Shown piece by piece: positions 8,230 through 16,840 of a stretch of 64,000 nt of DNA (within the stretch, counting starts at the first letter, position 1; each line of letters opens with the position of its first letter). The translations under genes and the position numbers were made by a program. Under the pieces are notes generated by a model that was given only the letters and a program-made list of their open reading frames with translations, did not search any database and was not told the DNA's origin. The DNA comes from Geoanaerobacter pelophilus (GTDB lineage: Bacteria; Desulfobacterota; Desulfuromonadia; Geobacterales; DSM-12255), in assembly GCF_018476885.1 (NCBI RefSeq), contig NZ_JAHCVJ010000006.1, positions 124,001 to 188,000 on the forward strand, read 5' to 3'.

Positions 8230-9568
8230 ACAGTTGCCCAAGTTGGCAGGCCAGAAGTGGCTCATTATTTCGCACGCCTTTAACATGGATGGCCGTGCTG
8301 CTAGCCAGACCATCACGGACAAGATCCCTTACCTGATGGAAAAGGGGATCGTGCCGGTAGTTATCAGTGCCCAGACCGGGGAGAGAGACACTGTGGTGGA
8401 GCATTATCAAGTCCCGGCTATTGCCCCTTCGGGATTAAAGTTCGACCTGCGGCATATTCTGAAAAAGCATATTCGCAGCCCTTTCTGGTATCGTGCTGCA
8501 AAGGGATTGGCAAACGTTATCTTGCTCCCTCTTTACTTTATAGAAAGGGCGATGATTCATCTGGAGAGCCAATGGTCATGGTTTGTCATGGCCTATCTCA
8601 AGGGGAGCCGCATCATTAATGAGCAGCACCCTGCCGTCATCTACTCAACCGGCGGCGCCAATTCTGCTCATTTTGCCGGATACCTGCTGGCCAGGAAATT
8701 TTCCATCCCCTGGATTGCAGAGCTGCATGATCCGATGATCCATGGTGACTGGCGCGGGACCGCCATGGCTTATAAATGGGCGGCATACCTGGAGCGCCTG
8801 ATCTGTGAGAAGGCTGATGCAGCCTGGTGGTTTACTGAGGGAGCCTTGGCCAAGGCGATGGCAAGAAACCCGGAGTTAGGCGATCGCGGTCATATGATAA
8901 TTCCGGGTGTTCAGGAGCCGGATTTCCAGGGCGCCATCTATCGCCGCCAGGAGAAACTGCACTTTGGCCATTTTGGTTCTTTGGCTGAAACTAGAAATCT
9001 CGCTGTTTTCATTGAAGGGCTGTATCGATTGCTGCAGGATTATCCCGACTATAAACAGTTGGTACAGGTCGATATTTACGGTTCGCGTCTTGATCCGGTA
9101 TCGCGAACGGCGCTCCAGCAGTTTCCCTTGCCGGAGGTCGTTGTTGAGCATGGCCGGCTTGAGAGTGACCCCGTGACTGGTAAAAGCGGTCGCCAGCAGG
9201 TTCTGGAGGCGATGCGCATGTCAGATGCCTTGATCCTGTTGCATGGCAGCGACCCTTTCTGTGAAGAATACATCCCGTCCAAGCTGTTTGAATACCTCTG
9301 GTCCAAGCGGCCGATTATCGGTTTGGTGTGGAAGAATCCCCAACTAGAAGAGATCCTCCGGCAGCGGGGGCAGATTTCTCTCAATGCCCTTGATGTGGAA
9401 GGGGTGAAAGCGGCCCTGCTTGCGCTGCTGAAAAAGTGGCAAGCAGGTCAATTACATGACTGCGAAACTCTGGCTCCATTTACAGTGCAGAGCGCGGTCG
9501 AGAAAATAACGAAGATTGTCGCGGCAGTTTCAGGCACCTCTCAGAACCAGGAACACAGGCCGGTGTAA
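8222..9568 (+). CDS. Glycosyltransferase, GT4-like
   Basis: The 448-residue product has a GT-B architecture: WLIISHAFNMDGRAASQTI at the N-terminus, VIYSTGGANSAHFAGYLLA and WIAELHDPMIHGDW (acceptor half), LHFGHFGSLAETRNLAVFIEGL (start of the donor half), and a late PSKLFEYLWSKRPIIGLVW, which corresponds to the GT4 nucleotide-binding region with its conserved Glu. Donor sugar is unknown. ATG 8222 overlaps the preceding GT9 stop by eight bases and its own stop overlaps the next start by one base, so it is embedded in one translation-coupled LPS operon. Confidence 0.75.
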   Translation: MSEQLPKLAGQKWLIISHAFNMDGRAASQTITDKIPYLMEKGIVPVVISAQTGERDTVVEHYQVPAIAPSGLKFDLRHILKKHIRSPFWYRAAKGLANVILLPLYFIERAMIHLESQWSWFVMAYLKGSRIINEQHPAVIYSTGGANSAHFAGYLLARKFSIPWIAELHDPMIHGDWRGTAMAYKWAAYLERLICEKADAAWWFTEGALAKAMARNPELGDRGHMIIPGVQEPDFQGAIYRRQEKLHFGHFGSLAETRNLAVFIEGLYRLLQDYPDYKQLVQVDIYGSRLDPVSRTALQQFPLPEVVVEHGRLESDPVTGKSGRQQVLEAMRMSDALILLHGSDPFCEEYIPSKLFEYLWSKRPIIGLVWKNPQLEEILRQRGQISLNALDVEGVKAALLALLKKWQAGQLHDCETLAPFTVQSAVEKITKIVAAVSGTSQNQEHRPV

Positions 9569-10434
9569 TGGATACTATTGTCTTATTCTGTAAATCATAC
9601 AAAAACGATTTGTTGCGTGCGAAACGTCTGGCTGAGAGTGTGCAGCAGTTCAATAAAGACTCGCTCCCTTTTTATCTTTCCGTTCCCAGAGACGATTTAA
9701 CCCTGTTTCGTGAACACCTGGCCGGTATTGAACTTACCCTGCTTGCAGATGAAGAGATTTTGTCGGCCAATCCTCAGCACAGCGAGTCTCTGATCGCTAA
9801 GATGCCGGGTAATCACCTGCAGCAGGTCGTGAAGTCTGAGTTCTGGCGGTTGGGATTATGCCTGAATTACCTCATGATTGATTCTGACTCCTACTTCATT
9901 CGGAGTTTTGGGATCAGCGATTTCATGTATGACGACGTCACTCCATACACTGTTATGCATGAAGGGAAGGAACTGCTGGGGTTTGCCGCAAGGAGTGGGC
10001 AGGCAAAGATCAGGAGAAACTTCATCAAGGACCGGGCTGCGGCCCAAAACTATTTTGGACGTCCCGGCCGGATCTATGACTTTGGGCCGACTCCTATCAT
10101 TTGTCATGCCGATGTTTGGAAGAGGCTTAGCGAAGATTACGGCAGAGCGCACGGGTTGAGTTTTGCAGAGATGATTACCCTGTTTCCCAATGAAATGCTC
10201 TGGTATGGCGAGGCGCTTCTTTATTACAAACCGATCCCGATTATGCCGGTAGAGCCGCTTTTCAAAGTATTTCACTATATTGAGCAATATGAAGAGAGTC
10301 TTGCCTTAATGGAAAACGAAAAAGTTCTTGCAGAGAATTACCTGGGCATTATAAATCAATCCAACTGGGATAAAGCATTAGATCTAATCCCTAAGAAAAA
10401 AAGAAGCTGGAAGTCATTGTGGCTGAAGCGATAA
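9568..10434 (+). CDS. DUF6492-like glycosyltransferase-related protein
   Basis: A 288-residue protein starting MDTIVLFCKSYKNDLLRAKRLAESV. It contains YLMIDSDSYFIRSF near residue 98, an Asp-rich DSD motif like the metal site of GT-A enzymes, and TPIICHADVWKRL later. I recall this pattern from DUF6492, a family of presumed glycosyltransferases in surface polysaccharide loci; that name is from memory. The start ATG overlaps the stop of the preceding gene by one base (TAATG). No signal peptide or membrane segment is visible, so it should be cytoplasmic. Confidence 0.6.
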   Translation: MDTIVLFCKSYKNDLLRAKRLAESVQQFNKDSLPFYLSVPRDDLTLFREHLAGIELTLLADEEILSANPQHSESLIAKMPGNHLQQVVKSEFWRLGLCLNYLMIDSDSYFIRSFGISDFMYDDVTPYTVMHEGKELLGFAARSGQAKIRRNFIKDRAAAQNYFGRPGRIYDFGPTPIICHADVWKRLSEDYGRAHGLSFAEMITLFPNEMLWYGEALLYYKPIPIMPVEPLFKVFHYIEQYEESLALMENEKVLAENYLGIINQSNWDKALDLIPKKKRSWKSLWLKR

Positions 10435-10471
10435 ACCGGTGTAGGCAGATGTGCAGTGCAGAGTTATTGAT

Positions 10472-11536
10472 ATGCGTATATTGATCGTAAAAATGAGCGC
10501 CCTGGGGGACGTGATCCATGCCCTGCCGGTGCTGGATTATCTGCACCAGGTCCGTCCCGGGATAGAGATCGGCTGGGTTGTCGAGGAGCGATTCCGGGAG
10601 CTGCTGGAGGGGAACCCGCTGGTTGCCCATCTCCATCTCATCAGGACCAGGGAGTGGAAGAAGCGGCCCTTGTCCCGCCAGACCTGGAAAGAGGCGTCCC
10701 GGCTGCGCGAGGAGATAGTGGCGTGCGGCTACGACATCGTGTTCGATCTGCAGACCAACACCAAGAGCGGTATAGTTGCCTGGCTTTCCGGGGCTCCCCG
10801 CCGGGTGGGCGTTGCGCCTGACCAGGCCCGCGAACCGTTGAACCGTTATTTCATGACATCGTCGGTGAATATCAGGCGGCAGGATTATCACGTCACCGAC
10901 CGGTGCCTGCGTATCGTCTCCACTGCTTTTGGCCGTGATTACGCCGGGATGCAGCTCTCAACAGACATTCATACCGGCAGTGCGGAAGAGGGTGAGGCCG
11001 AGGCTTATCTCGCCACCCTTGGTGACGGTTTTGCCGTACTGATCCATCCGGGGACTACCTGGGGCACTAAGCTGTGGCATGAGGATGGCTGGGTTGAACT
11101 AGGGCAAAGGATCCTGGCGGAATTTCCCGACAGTTCCATCCTGTTGTCGTCGGCAGGAAATGCGGAACGGGCCATGGTTGAGACCATTGCTGCGAGGGTG
11201 GGGGGGCAGTCCAGAGTGCTCCCTGCCATGTCGTTGAAACGACTCGCCGCTGTCATGCGCAAGGTCGATCTGGTGGTCGGTTGCGACAGCGGTCCGGTTC
11301 ATATGGCAGCGGCAGTCGGCACCCCGACGCTCTCGCTCTACCGTGCTACTGACGGCAAACGTACCGGGCCGCGGGGGGAGTCGCATATTACGGTACAGTC
11401 GCCTTTGCCCTGTACCGATTGCCTTAACAAGCAGTGTGATAACGACCAGGAGTGCCGTTCAAGCATTGCGGTGGGTACCATGATCGAAGGGGTGCGGAAA
11501 CTGCTTCACAAGACCACCGACGACGGGCAGTTGTAA
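10472..11536 (+). CDS. waaC: Lipopolysaccharide heptosyltransferase I
   Basis: A 354-residue GT9 enzyme that transfers the first L-glycero-D-manno-heptose from ADP-heptose to Kdo. ATG 10472 gives the textbook WaaC N-terminus MRILIVKMSALGDVIHALPVLDYL; a GTG at 10451 would add seven unlike residues. Other signatures are IGWVVEERFRELLEGNP, VFDLQTNTKSGIVAWLSGAPRRVG, LIHPGTTWGTKLWHEDGW (WaaC-specific TxWxxKxW region) and VGCDSGPVHMAAAVGTPTLSLY. Its stop overlaps the next start (TAATG). Confidence 0.9.
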   Translation: MRILIVKMSALGDVIHALPVLDYLHQVRPGIEIGWVVEERFRELLEGNPLVAHLHLIRTREWKKRPLSRQTWKEASRLREEIVACGYDIVFDLQTNTKSGIVAWLSGAPRRVGVAPDQAREPLNRYFMTSSVNIRRQDYHVTDRCLRIVSTAFGRDYAGMQLSTDIHTGSAEEGEAEAYLATLGDGFAVLIHPGTTWGTKLWHEDGWVELGQRILAEFPDSSILLSSAGNAERAMVETIAARVGGQSRVLPAMSLKRLAAVMRKVDLVVGCDSGPVHMAAAVGTPTLSLYRATDGKRTGPRGESHITVQSPLPCTDCLNKQCDNDQECRSSIAVGTMIEGVRKLLHKTTDDGQL

Positions 11537-12555
11537 TGAAAATTGCCATTGTCCGCCTCTCTTCCCTGGGAGATATTGTTTTCTGCATGGCCTCGCTCCA
11601 GCTGATTCGCCGCAGGTTCCCCGATGCCGAGATCACCTGGGTCGCTGATGCGAAGTTTGCCGACATCCTTGATTGCAACTCGGACCTGCAGCGGGTTGTC
11701 AAGCTTGGGCTCAAAGGGCTGAAAGGGCGCTTGACCATCGCCGGGTTACGGGCGGAGCTGCAAAAACTCAGCGGCCTCGGCCCGTTCGATCTTGTCATTG
11801 ATATGCACGGCATGCTGAAGTCAGCCTTAGTCTCCCGGCTGCTGGGGGGACCTGTTTCCGGTCTCCACCCGAGCATTGCCAAAGAACCGTTGGCAACAGC
11901 CGTTTACCGGCAAAGGGTGCGAATCCCTAAGGATGTGATCGGTGTTGCCCGCTATGCCGGTCTGGCCGCCGCAGCCTTGGGTTTCGAGTTAAACCAAACA
12001 GAATTGGCGGACCACTCACCATACCTGTTTGCCGGAGCTGAAGACCGGGCGGCAGTCAGCGGCTATTTTGCCGGCACCGGTCCCCATCTGTTGCTGGTGG
12101 CCGGGACCAGCATCGGCTACAAGAATTACCCTGCTGAAGGCTTTGCCGAAGTGGCAGCCGGGCTTGATGCCAAGGTTCTCATCTGCCACGGCAACGAACA
12201 GGAAGAGGCAACAGCTCAGGCAATAGCGCAGCGTGCGCCAAACGTATCGCTGCTTCCCCGGTTGACCATCAACCGGCTCAAGGCGGCAATCGGACTGGCC
12301 GATCTGGTGATCGGCGGCGATACCGGGCCAACTCACATGGCATGGGCGATGAACGTGCCGTCAATCGCCCTGTTCGGCGCCACGCCATCTAATTGCATCG
12401 TAGCCACAGAGCGAAACCGGGTTATCACCTCTGCCAGTCCCGCCAATTACGGCAGGCCAAACCCGGCAGACCTTTCCATTCGCAGCATCCCGCCGGCAGA
12501 CATTGTGCGGGTTGCCAAAGAGCTTCTTGGAAAATATTACGAGGAGAAGAGATGA
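11536..12555 (+). CDS. Glycosyltransferase family 9 (heptosyltransferase-like)
   Basis: A 339-residue GT9 protein starting MKIAIVRLSSLGDIVFCMASLQLIRRRFPDA at ATG 11536, which overlaps the waaC stop. FDLVIDMHGMLKSALVSRLLGG and LVAGTSIGYKNYPAEGFAEVA resemble WaaC, and VIGGDTGPTHMAWAMNVPSIALFGAT is the donor motif. It probably adds another core heptose or related sugar; whether it is a WaaC paralogue or has a different donor is unclear. The stop overlaps the next ATG by four bases (ATGA). Confidence 0.82.
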   Translation: MKIAIVRLSSLGDIVFCMASLQLIRRRFPDAEITWVADAKFADILDCNSDLQRVVKLGLKGLKGRLTIAGLRAELQKLSGLGPFDLVIDMHGMLKSALVSRLLGGPVSGLHPSIAKEPLATAVYRQRVRIPKDVIGVARYAGLAAAALGFELNQTELADHSPYLFAGAEDRAAVSGYFAGTGPHLLLVAGTSIGYKNYPAEGFAEVAAGLDAKVLICHGNEQEEATAQAIAQRAPNVSLLPRLTINRLKAAIGLADLVIGGDTGPTHMAWAMNVPSIALFGATPSNCIVATERNRVITSASPANYGRPNPADLSIRSIPPADIVRVAKELLGKYYEEKR

Positions 12556-13511
12556 AACCGAATCTTATCGACCTTTCAGGGGTCAAGACATATCCGCTCT
12601 CTGAGCGGAAAAACAAGACGATCATGAGCCGGGACAAGTCCGGAGAGGTACGGCCGGGGATGACCGTGGCCGAGCTCCTGTCAGTCATGCCCGATCAGTT
12701 GGGCTCGCAGGCACTTAATGGGGTCATTGACGCCATTGTGTCAGCCAGGCAGAAGGGGAAGCCGGTGATCATGGCGATGGGGGCCCATGTTATCAAATGC
12801 GGCTTGCAGCCGGTGCTGAAGAGCCTGGTGGAGGCGGATGTCATCACCGCCTTTGCCCTGAACGGCGCCGGATCGATCCATGATTACGAGATCTCGCTCA
12901 TTGGCGAGACCAGCGAGGATGTCGGCGCGGTGCTCCATGCCGGGCTGTTCGGCATGGCCGAGGAGACCGGGCGCGATATCAACGGCGCTCTGAAAGAGGG
13001 CGTTGCGCTGGGGTTAGGGTACGGCGAGTCGGTCGGCCGGTTCATCAATGCCAACAACAACCCGCATCGCGGCTGGAGCCTCCTGTCCCTGTGCGAGGAG
13101 CGCGGGGTGCCGGTGACCGTGCATGTTGCCGTCGGCACCGACATCATTCACCAGCATGCCTCGGCTGACGGTGCTGTTATCGGTGAGGCGAGCTTTCGTG
13201 ACTTCCGGCTGCTGACCTCGATAGTCTCAGAGCTTGGTGACGGTGGCGTCTATCTCAACGTGGGGAGCGCCGTGCTGCTGCCGGAGGTATTCCTCAAGGC
13301 ACTTTCCATCGCCCAGAACCTGGGACACCACGTGGATAACTTCACCACGGTCAACATGGACATGCAGCAGCATTACCGGCCACTGCAGAACGTGGTGAAG
13401 CGCCCCACGGCCGGCAAGAGCATGGGGTATACCATTACCGGGCATCACGAGATCATGCTGCCGCTGCTGGCAGCCGGTGTCCTCGATCGGATAGGGAGTT
13501 GCCATGGATAG
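12552..13511 (+). CDS. Conserved protein of unknown function in the heptose operon
   Basis: A soluble 319-residue protein from ATG 12552, coupled to the GT9 gene before (4-base overlap) and hldE after (8-base overlap). I see no signal peptide or membrane helix. Strong-looking blocks are KPVIMAMGAHVIKCGLQPVL, FALNGAGSIHDYEISLIGE, VHVAVGTDIIHQH, VGSAVLLPEVFLKALS and TITGHHEIMLPLLAAGVL. The Gly-rich and His/Asp-rich layout loosely recalls deoxyhypusine-synthase-type NAD-binding folds, but I would not assign that function. Its tight linkage suggests a step in ADP-heptose supply or LPS core assembly. Confidence 0.75.
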   Translation: MKPNLIDLSGVKTYPLSERKNKTIMSRDKSGEVRPGMTVAELLSVMPDQLGSQALNGVIDAIVSARQKGKPVIMAMGAHVIKCGLQPVLKSLVEADVITAFALNGAGSIHDYEISLIGETSEDVGAVLHAGLFGMAEETGRDINGALKEGVALGLGYGESVGRFINANNNPHRGWSLLSLCEERGVPVTVHVAVGTDIIHQHASADGAVIGEASFRDFRLLTSIVSELGDGGVYLNVGSAVLLPEVFLKALSIAQNLGHHVDNFTTVNMDMQQHYRPLQNVVKRPTAGKSMGYTITGHHEIMLPLLAAGVLDRIGSCHG

Positions 13512-14973
13512 AAGAGCGGTTGAATCATTATTTGCCGGCGCCGGGGAGATTCGGGCCCTGGTGGTTGGTGATCTGATGCTGGACGAATACCTCTGGGGCA
13601 AGGCGGACCGCATTTCCCCGGAGGCGCCGGTACAGGTGGTGGATATAAAACGCGAGGAATTACGGCTCGGCGGGGCAGGCAACGTCGTCAACAACCTGGT
13701 TGCCCTGGGATGCCGGGTTACGGCGTGCAGCATCATCGGCGACGATGAGAACGGCCAGATGCTGCTGGAGGCGTTTACCTCCCGCGGGGTCGATACTGCC
13801 GGGGTTTTCGTCGATCCGGCGCGCAAGACCAGCAAGAAGACCCGGGTGCTGGCATCCAACCAGCAGATCGTCAGGATCGACCGGGAGACACGGGGCGCGA
13901 TCAGCGCCGAGAGCGAACGGCGTCTGGTGGAATATATCCGCAGTGCCGCCACAGGGTGCCGGGTCATTCTCGTTTCCGATTACCTGAAGGGGGTGCTTAC
14001 CTCCGGAGTTCTTGCGGCAATCGTGGAATTCGGCAGGGGCGCCGGAATCCCGGTGGTGGTTGACCCCAAGGGCACTGACTATGGCCGTTACAGCGGCGTT
14101 ACCATTCTTACTCCTAACAGGAAAGAGGCCGAGGCTGCCACCGGCATTGCCATCAGCGATGAGGCATCTCTGGGCCTGGCTGCCAAGCAACTCCTCGACG
14201 GTGCAGCCCTTGATGCGCTGCTGATAACCAGGAGCGAGCAGGGGATGTCGCTGTTCATGGGCGATGGCGAGATCGAGCATATCCCGACCGTGGCCCGCGA
14301 GGTTTTTGACGTCACCGGCGCCGGCGATACGGTGCTGGCGGTGCTGGGGCTGGCGCTTGCCGGAGGGATGCCGTTCAGTGAGTCAGCCAGACTGGCCAAT
14401 GTGGCCGCCGGTATTGCCGTTGCCAAGGTCGGGACATCAACGGTCACCCCTGCGGAGATCATTGCCGAGGTCGGCCGGGGGCATCTTGACAGCGACTCCA
14501 AGATCAAGCATCTCGATGTCATGCGCCGGATCACCGATGAAGCCCGGGCGCGGGGGCAGCGGATTGTCTTTACCAACGGCTGCTTTGACCTGATCCATTT
14601 CGGTCATGTCAAATACCTGCAGAAGGCGCGGTCGTTGGGAGACCTGCTGGTGCTGGGGCTGAACAGCGATGCTTCTGTCAGACGGCTGAAAGGGGAGAAA
14701 CGCCCCCTGATCAACCAGGACGAACGGGCGCATCTCCTGGCAGCCCTGGACTGTGTCGATTATGTGGTGATTTTCGACGATGACACCCCGTTGCACCTGA
14801 TAGAAGCGGTCCGGCCGAATATCCTGGTCAAGGGGGGCGATTATACCCGTGAGGGCGTGGTCGGCCACGAGCAGGTGGAGTCGTGGGGCGGCAGGGTAGA
14901 ACTGGTCGAGTTCGTTGACGGCAGGTCTACCTCAGGGATTATTGAGAAGATTGTCGAGCGCTATGGCGAATAA
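13504..14973 (+). CDS. hldE: Bifunctional heptose 7-phosphate kinase / heptose 1-phosphate adenylyltransferase
   Basis: A 489-residue two-domain enzyme of ADP-heptose synthesis. The N-terminal ribokinase-like domain (about 1-330) shows VVGDLMLDEYLWG, RISPEAPVQVV, LGGAGNVVNNL and the kinase anion hole FDVTGAGDTVLAVL. The C-terminal nucleotidyltransferase domain (about 350-489) begins IVFTNGCFDLIHFGHVKYLQKA, with the HxGH motif, and continues NILVKGGDYTREGVVGHE and DGRSTSGIIEKI. Length and domain order match HldE/RfaE. The enzyme supplies the donor used by the GT9 enzymes upstream. It is the last gene of the coupled LPS cluster. Confidence 0.93.
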   Translation: MDRRAVESLFAGAGEIRALVVGDLMLDEYLWGKADRISPEAPVQVVDIKREELRLGGAGNVVNNLVALGCRVTACSIIGDDENGQMLLEAFTSRGVDTAGVFVDPARKTSKKTRVLASNQQIVRIDRETRGAISAESERRLVEYIRSAATGCRVILVSDYLKGVLTSGVLAAIVEFGRGAGIPVVVDPKGTDYGRYSGVTILTPNRKEAEAATGIAISDEASLGLAAKQLLDGAALDALLITRSEQGMSLFMGDGEIEHIPTVAREVFDVTGAGDTVLAVLGLALAGGMPFSESARLANVAAGIAVAKVGTSTVTPAEIIAEVGRGHLDSDSKIKHLDVMRRITDEARARGQRIVFTNGCFDLIHFGHVKYLQKARSLGDLLVLGLNSDASVRRLKGEKRPLINQDERAHLLAALDCVDYVVIFDDDTPLHLIEAVRPNILVKGGDYTREGVVGHEQVESWGGRVELVEFVDGRSTSGIIEKIVERYGE

Positions 14974-15053
14974 TGAACGTTGACAGTTCATTAGACTCTC
15001 TAGTATGGTTACAAGGTAATTTCCATCCGGATCAAAGGGTCACTACGCAATTC

Positions 15054-15410
15054 ATGAACAGAGCTGTCATCGCAATCCTGGTAATTGTCTCTCTGATCGC
15101 TTCTGTGGTCGGCGGGCTCTGTTCCGACGTGCATCCCGATGCTCACTGTTCGCTTGAAGCGGGCAGCTCCTGCGCAAAAATCAGCAAAGCCCCCTGCAGC
15201 AGCACCCCGTGTAACCCGGATCACGACGGCCATTCCGACGACGGTCATTGCGACGACTGTTGCGGTTGTTCCTGCAATAGGTCCGTTGTTTCTACTGTGG
15301 TTTATCTGCACTACTCACCCCTGGTAACAACCCTCTCCGGCAATGAGCCGTCATCGGTTTTTCCCGAAGTATTCATCCCCAAATTCGTTCCGCCTGAAAG
15401 TCTCGCCTAA
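15054..15410 (+). CDS. Small exported Cys/His-rich protein at head of metal-efflux operon
   Basis: From ATG 15054 the product is 118 residues: a hydrophobic signal segment (AVIAILVIVSLIASVVGGL) and then a Cys/His/Asp-rich stretch with clusters such as DHDGHSDDGHCDDCCGCSC. An upstream GTG/ATG extension to 14973 exists but lacks a signal-like start. The metal-ligand-rich exported segment and its position before a CzcCBA-type operon suggest a periplasmic metal-binding or sensing role, analogous in concept to CzcI of other operons; homology to CzcI is not claimed. The C-terminus ends in VPPESLA. Confidence 0.6.
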   Translation: MNRAVIAILVIVSLIASVVGGLCSDVHPDAHCSLEAGSSCAKISKAPCSSTPCNPDHDGHSDDGHCDDCCGCSCNRSVVSTVVYLHYSPLVTTLSGNEPSSVFPEVFIPKFVPPESLA

Positions 15411-15447
15411 CCTGAGCCAAGGCATAGCCACGTCTTGAGCCTCGGGG

Positions 15448-15516
15448 AGTGGTCCGTTCGTTGTCATAGGACCACTGATCTGCATTTGACAAGCAACTGC
15501 TGACACGCACTACATT
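15448..15516 (+). promoter_or_regulatory. Dyad and possible promoter before czcC-like gene
   Basis: An 8-bp inverted repeat, AGTGGTCC (15448-15455) and GGACCACT (15469-15476), is followed by TTGACA at 15486-15491 and TACATT at 15511-15516 (spacer 19, longer than ideal). The dyad has no T tract, so it could be an operator or a weak hairpin. A GGGAGG ribosome site at 15528-15533 then precedes the TTG start at 15542. Regulation by metal is only an inference from the downstream genes. Confidence 0.35.
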
Positions 15517-15541
15517 AATTCAAAAATGGGAGGTTATCACT

Positions 15542-16840
15542 TTGGGAACAACTGTTCTTACTAGAGGAGCCCTGCTCCTTGTGCCTGGAATTCTGGGTCT
15601 GCTTTGCTCCGCTCCGGTGTGGGGAGAGTCGCAGCCACTGGCATTGCCGCAATTGGTTGACTATGCGTTGCAGAATAATGGTGAGCTCAACGCGCTCCGT
15701 GCAGAAAAAGGGAGCCGTGATGCCGCTAAAATCAGGGCCGGGCTCCTGCCGAATCCGACCCTTGAATTGGATGCCGCTACCGGTGCTTTGACCGGCAGCA
15801 GTGCCGAAAATAGCCTGTCAATCGGTTTTTCCCAGGAGTTACTCCTGGCGGGGAAGCGTGACAAGCGGCGCGCTATCGCCGAACAGGAGATGGAGAGCTA
15901 TCGCTGGCAACTGGCCGATCGGGAGCGCGTGCTGGCCGAAGAAGTGAAGACGGCATTCTATGACGTCGTTCTTGCTGAACAGCGTCTGACACTGGCAGAC
16001 CGCTTTATTGCGCTCAATCGTCAGCTGCTTGAGGTGACGAACGAGCGGTTGCTGGCCGGTGACATTCCGGAATTGGAACTGAACCTGGTTAAAGTCGAGC
16101 TGGCCCGGAGTGAAGGGGCCAAAATCGATGTCGAAAAGTCTCTGCAGCAGCGCCAATCGAGACTCTGGACCCTCATGGGGTTGCCCCGCGGCGAATCGCG
16201 GCACGTTGCCGGGAACCTGGACAATAAAACCCAGGTAACTGGAGAGCTGGCTGACCTGAAACAGCTGGCGCAGGGCAAGCGGCCTGATCTCAAGGCCTTG
16301 GCTGCAGAAAAAGTCCGGGGCGACGCAGAGCTTGTCCTTGCCGATGCCGAGTCTATCCCCAATCTGACCGCTGGCATTGCTTTGAAACGCGACACGACAG
16401 CCATGGAGATCGGCGGCGTCGAGGGGAAGGACACAGCCTATACGCTCGGCCTGAAGCTGTCGATCCCGATCCCGGTGTTCGACCGGAACCAGGCCGGGGT
16501 CCAGGAGGCCCGGGCCAGGCAGAACAGCGCTGCAAGCCGCTGGGCGGCTGCGGTAAACAGTATTGAGCGGGATGTGGCAACCGCCTATCTCAGCTATCGT
16601 AATACCGAAAAAGTCCTTGGGCTGTACCGGTCCAACATACTCCCCCAGCTGGAGGAAAATCTGAAACTGACCCAGGAGGCCTATCGGCTCGGGGAACTCG
16701 GCATTCTGAGCGTCATTCAGGAACAGAAGCTGTTCTTCGAGGTCAACGACAGTTACCTGACTGCACTGCATGACCGGCAGACAGCGCTGGTAAAGCTTGA
16801 ATCAGCAGTGGCAACCGATCTTACCGGAGGTGTGCAGTGA
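15542..16840 (+). CDS. Outer-membrane efflux protein, TolC/CzcC-like
   Basis: A 432-residue outer-membrane factor with an N-terminal signal peptide (LLLVPGILGLLCSAPVWGES). It has the two-fold TolC repeat with coiled-coil rich sequence and typical pieces such as LLPNPTLELDAATG, SQELLLAGKRDKRRA and VPVFDRNQAGVQEARARQ. This matches the CzcC class that completes tripartite heavy-metal efflux pumps. Start TTG 15542 is set by GGGAGG eight bases upstream. Its stop overlaps the start of the adaptor gene by four bases (GTGA). Confidence 0.88.
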   Translation: MGTTVLTRGALLLVPGILGLLCSAPVWGESQPLALPQLVDYALQNNGELNALRAEKGSRDAAKIRAGLLPNPTLELDAATGALTGSSAENSLSIGFSQELLLAGKRDKRRAIAEQEMESYRWQLADRERVLAEEVKTAFYDVVLAEQRLTLADRFIALNRQLLEVTNERLLAGDIPELELNLVKVELARSEGAKIDVEKSLQQRQSRLWTLMGLPRGESRHVAGNLDNKTQVTGELADLKQLAQGKRPDLKALAAEKVRGDAELVLADAESIPNLTAGIALKRDTTAMEIGGVEGKDTAYTLGLKLSIPIPVFDRNQAGVQEARARQNSAASRWAAAVNSIERDVATAYLSYRNTEKVLGLYRSNILPQLEENLKLTQEAYRLGELGILSVIQEQKLFFEVNDSYLTALHDRQTALVKLESAVATDLTGGVQ

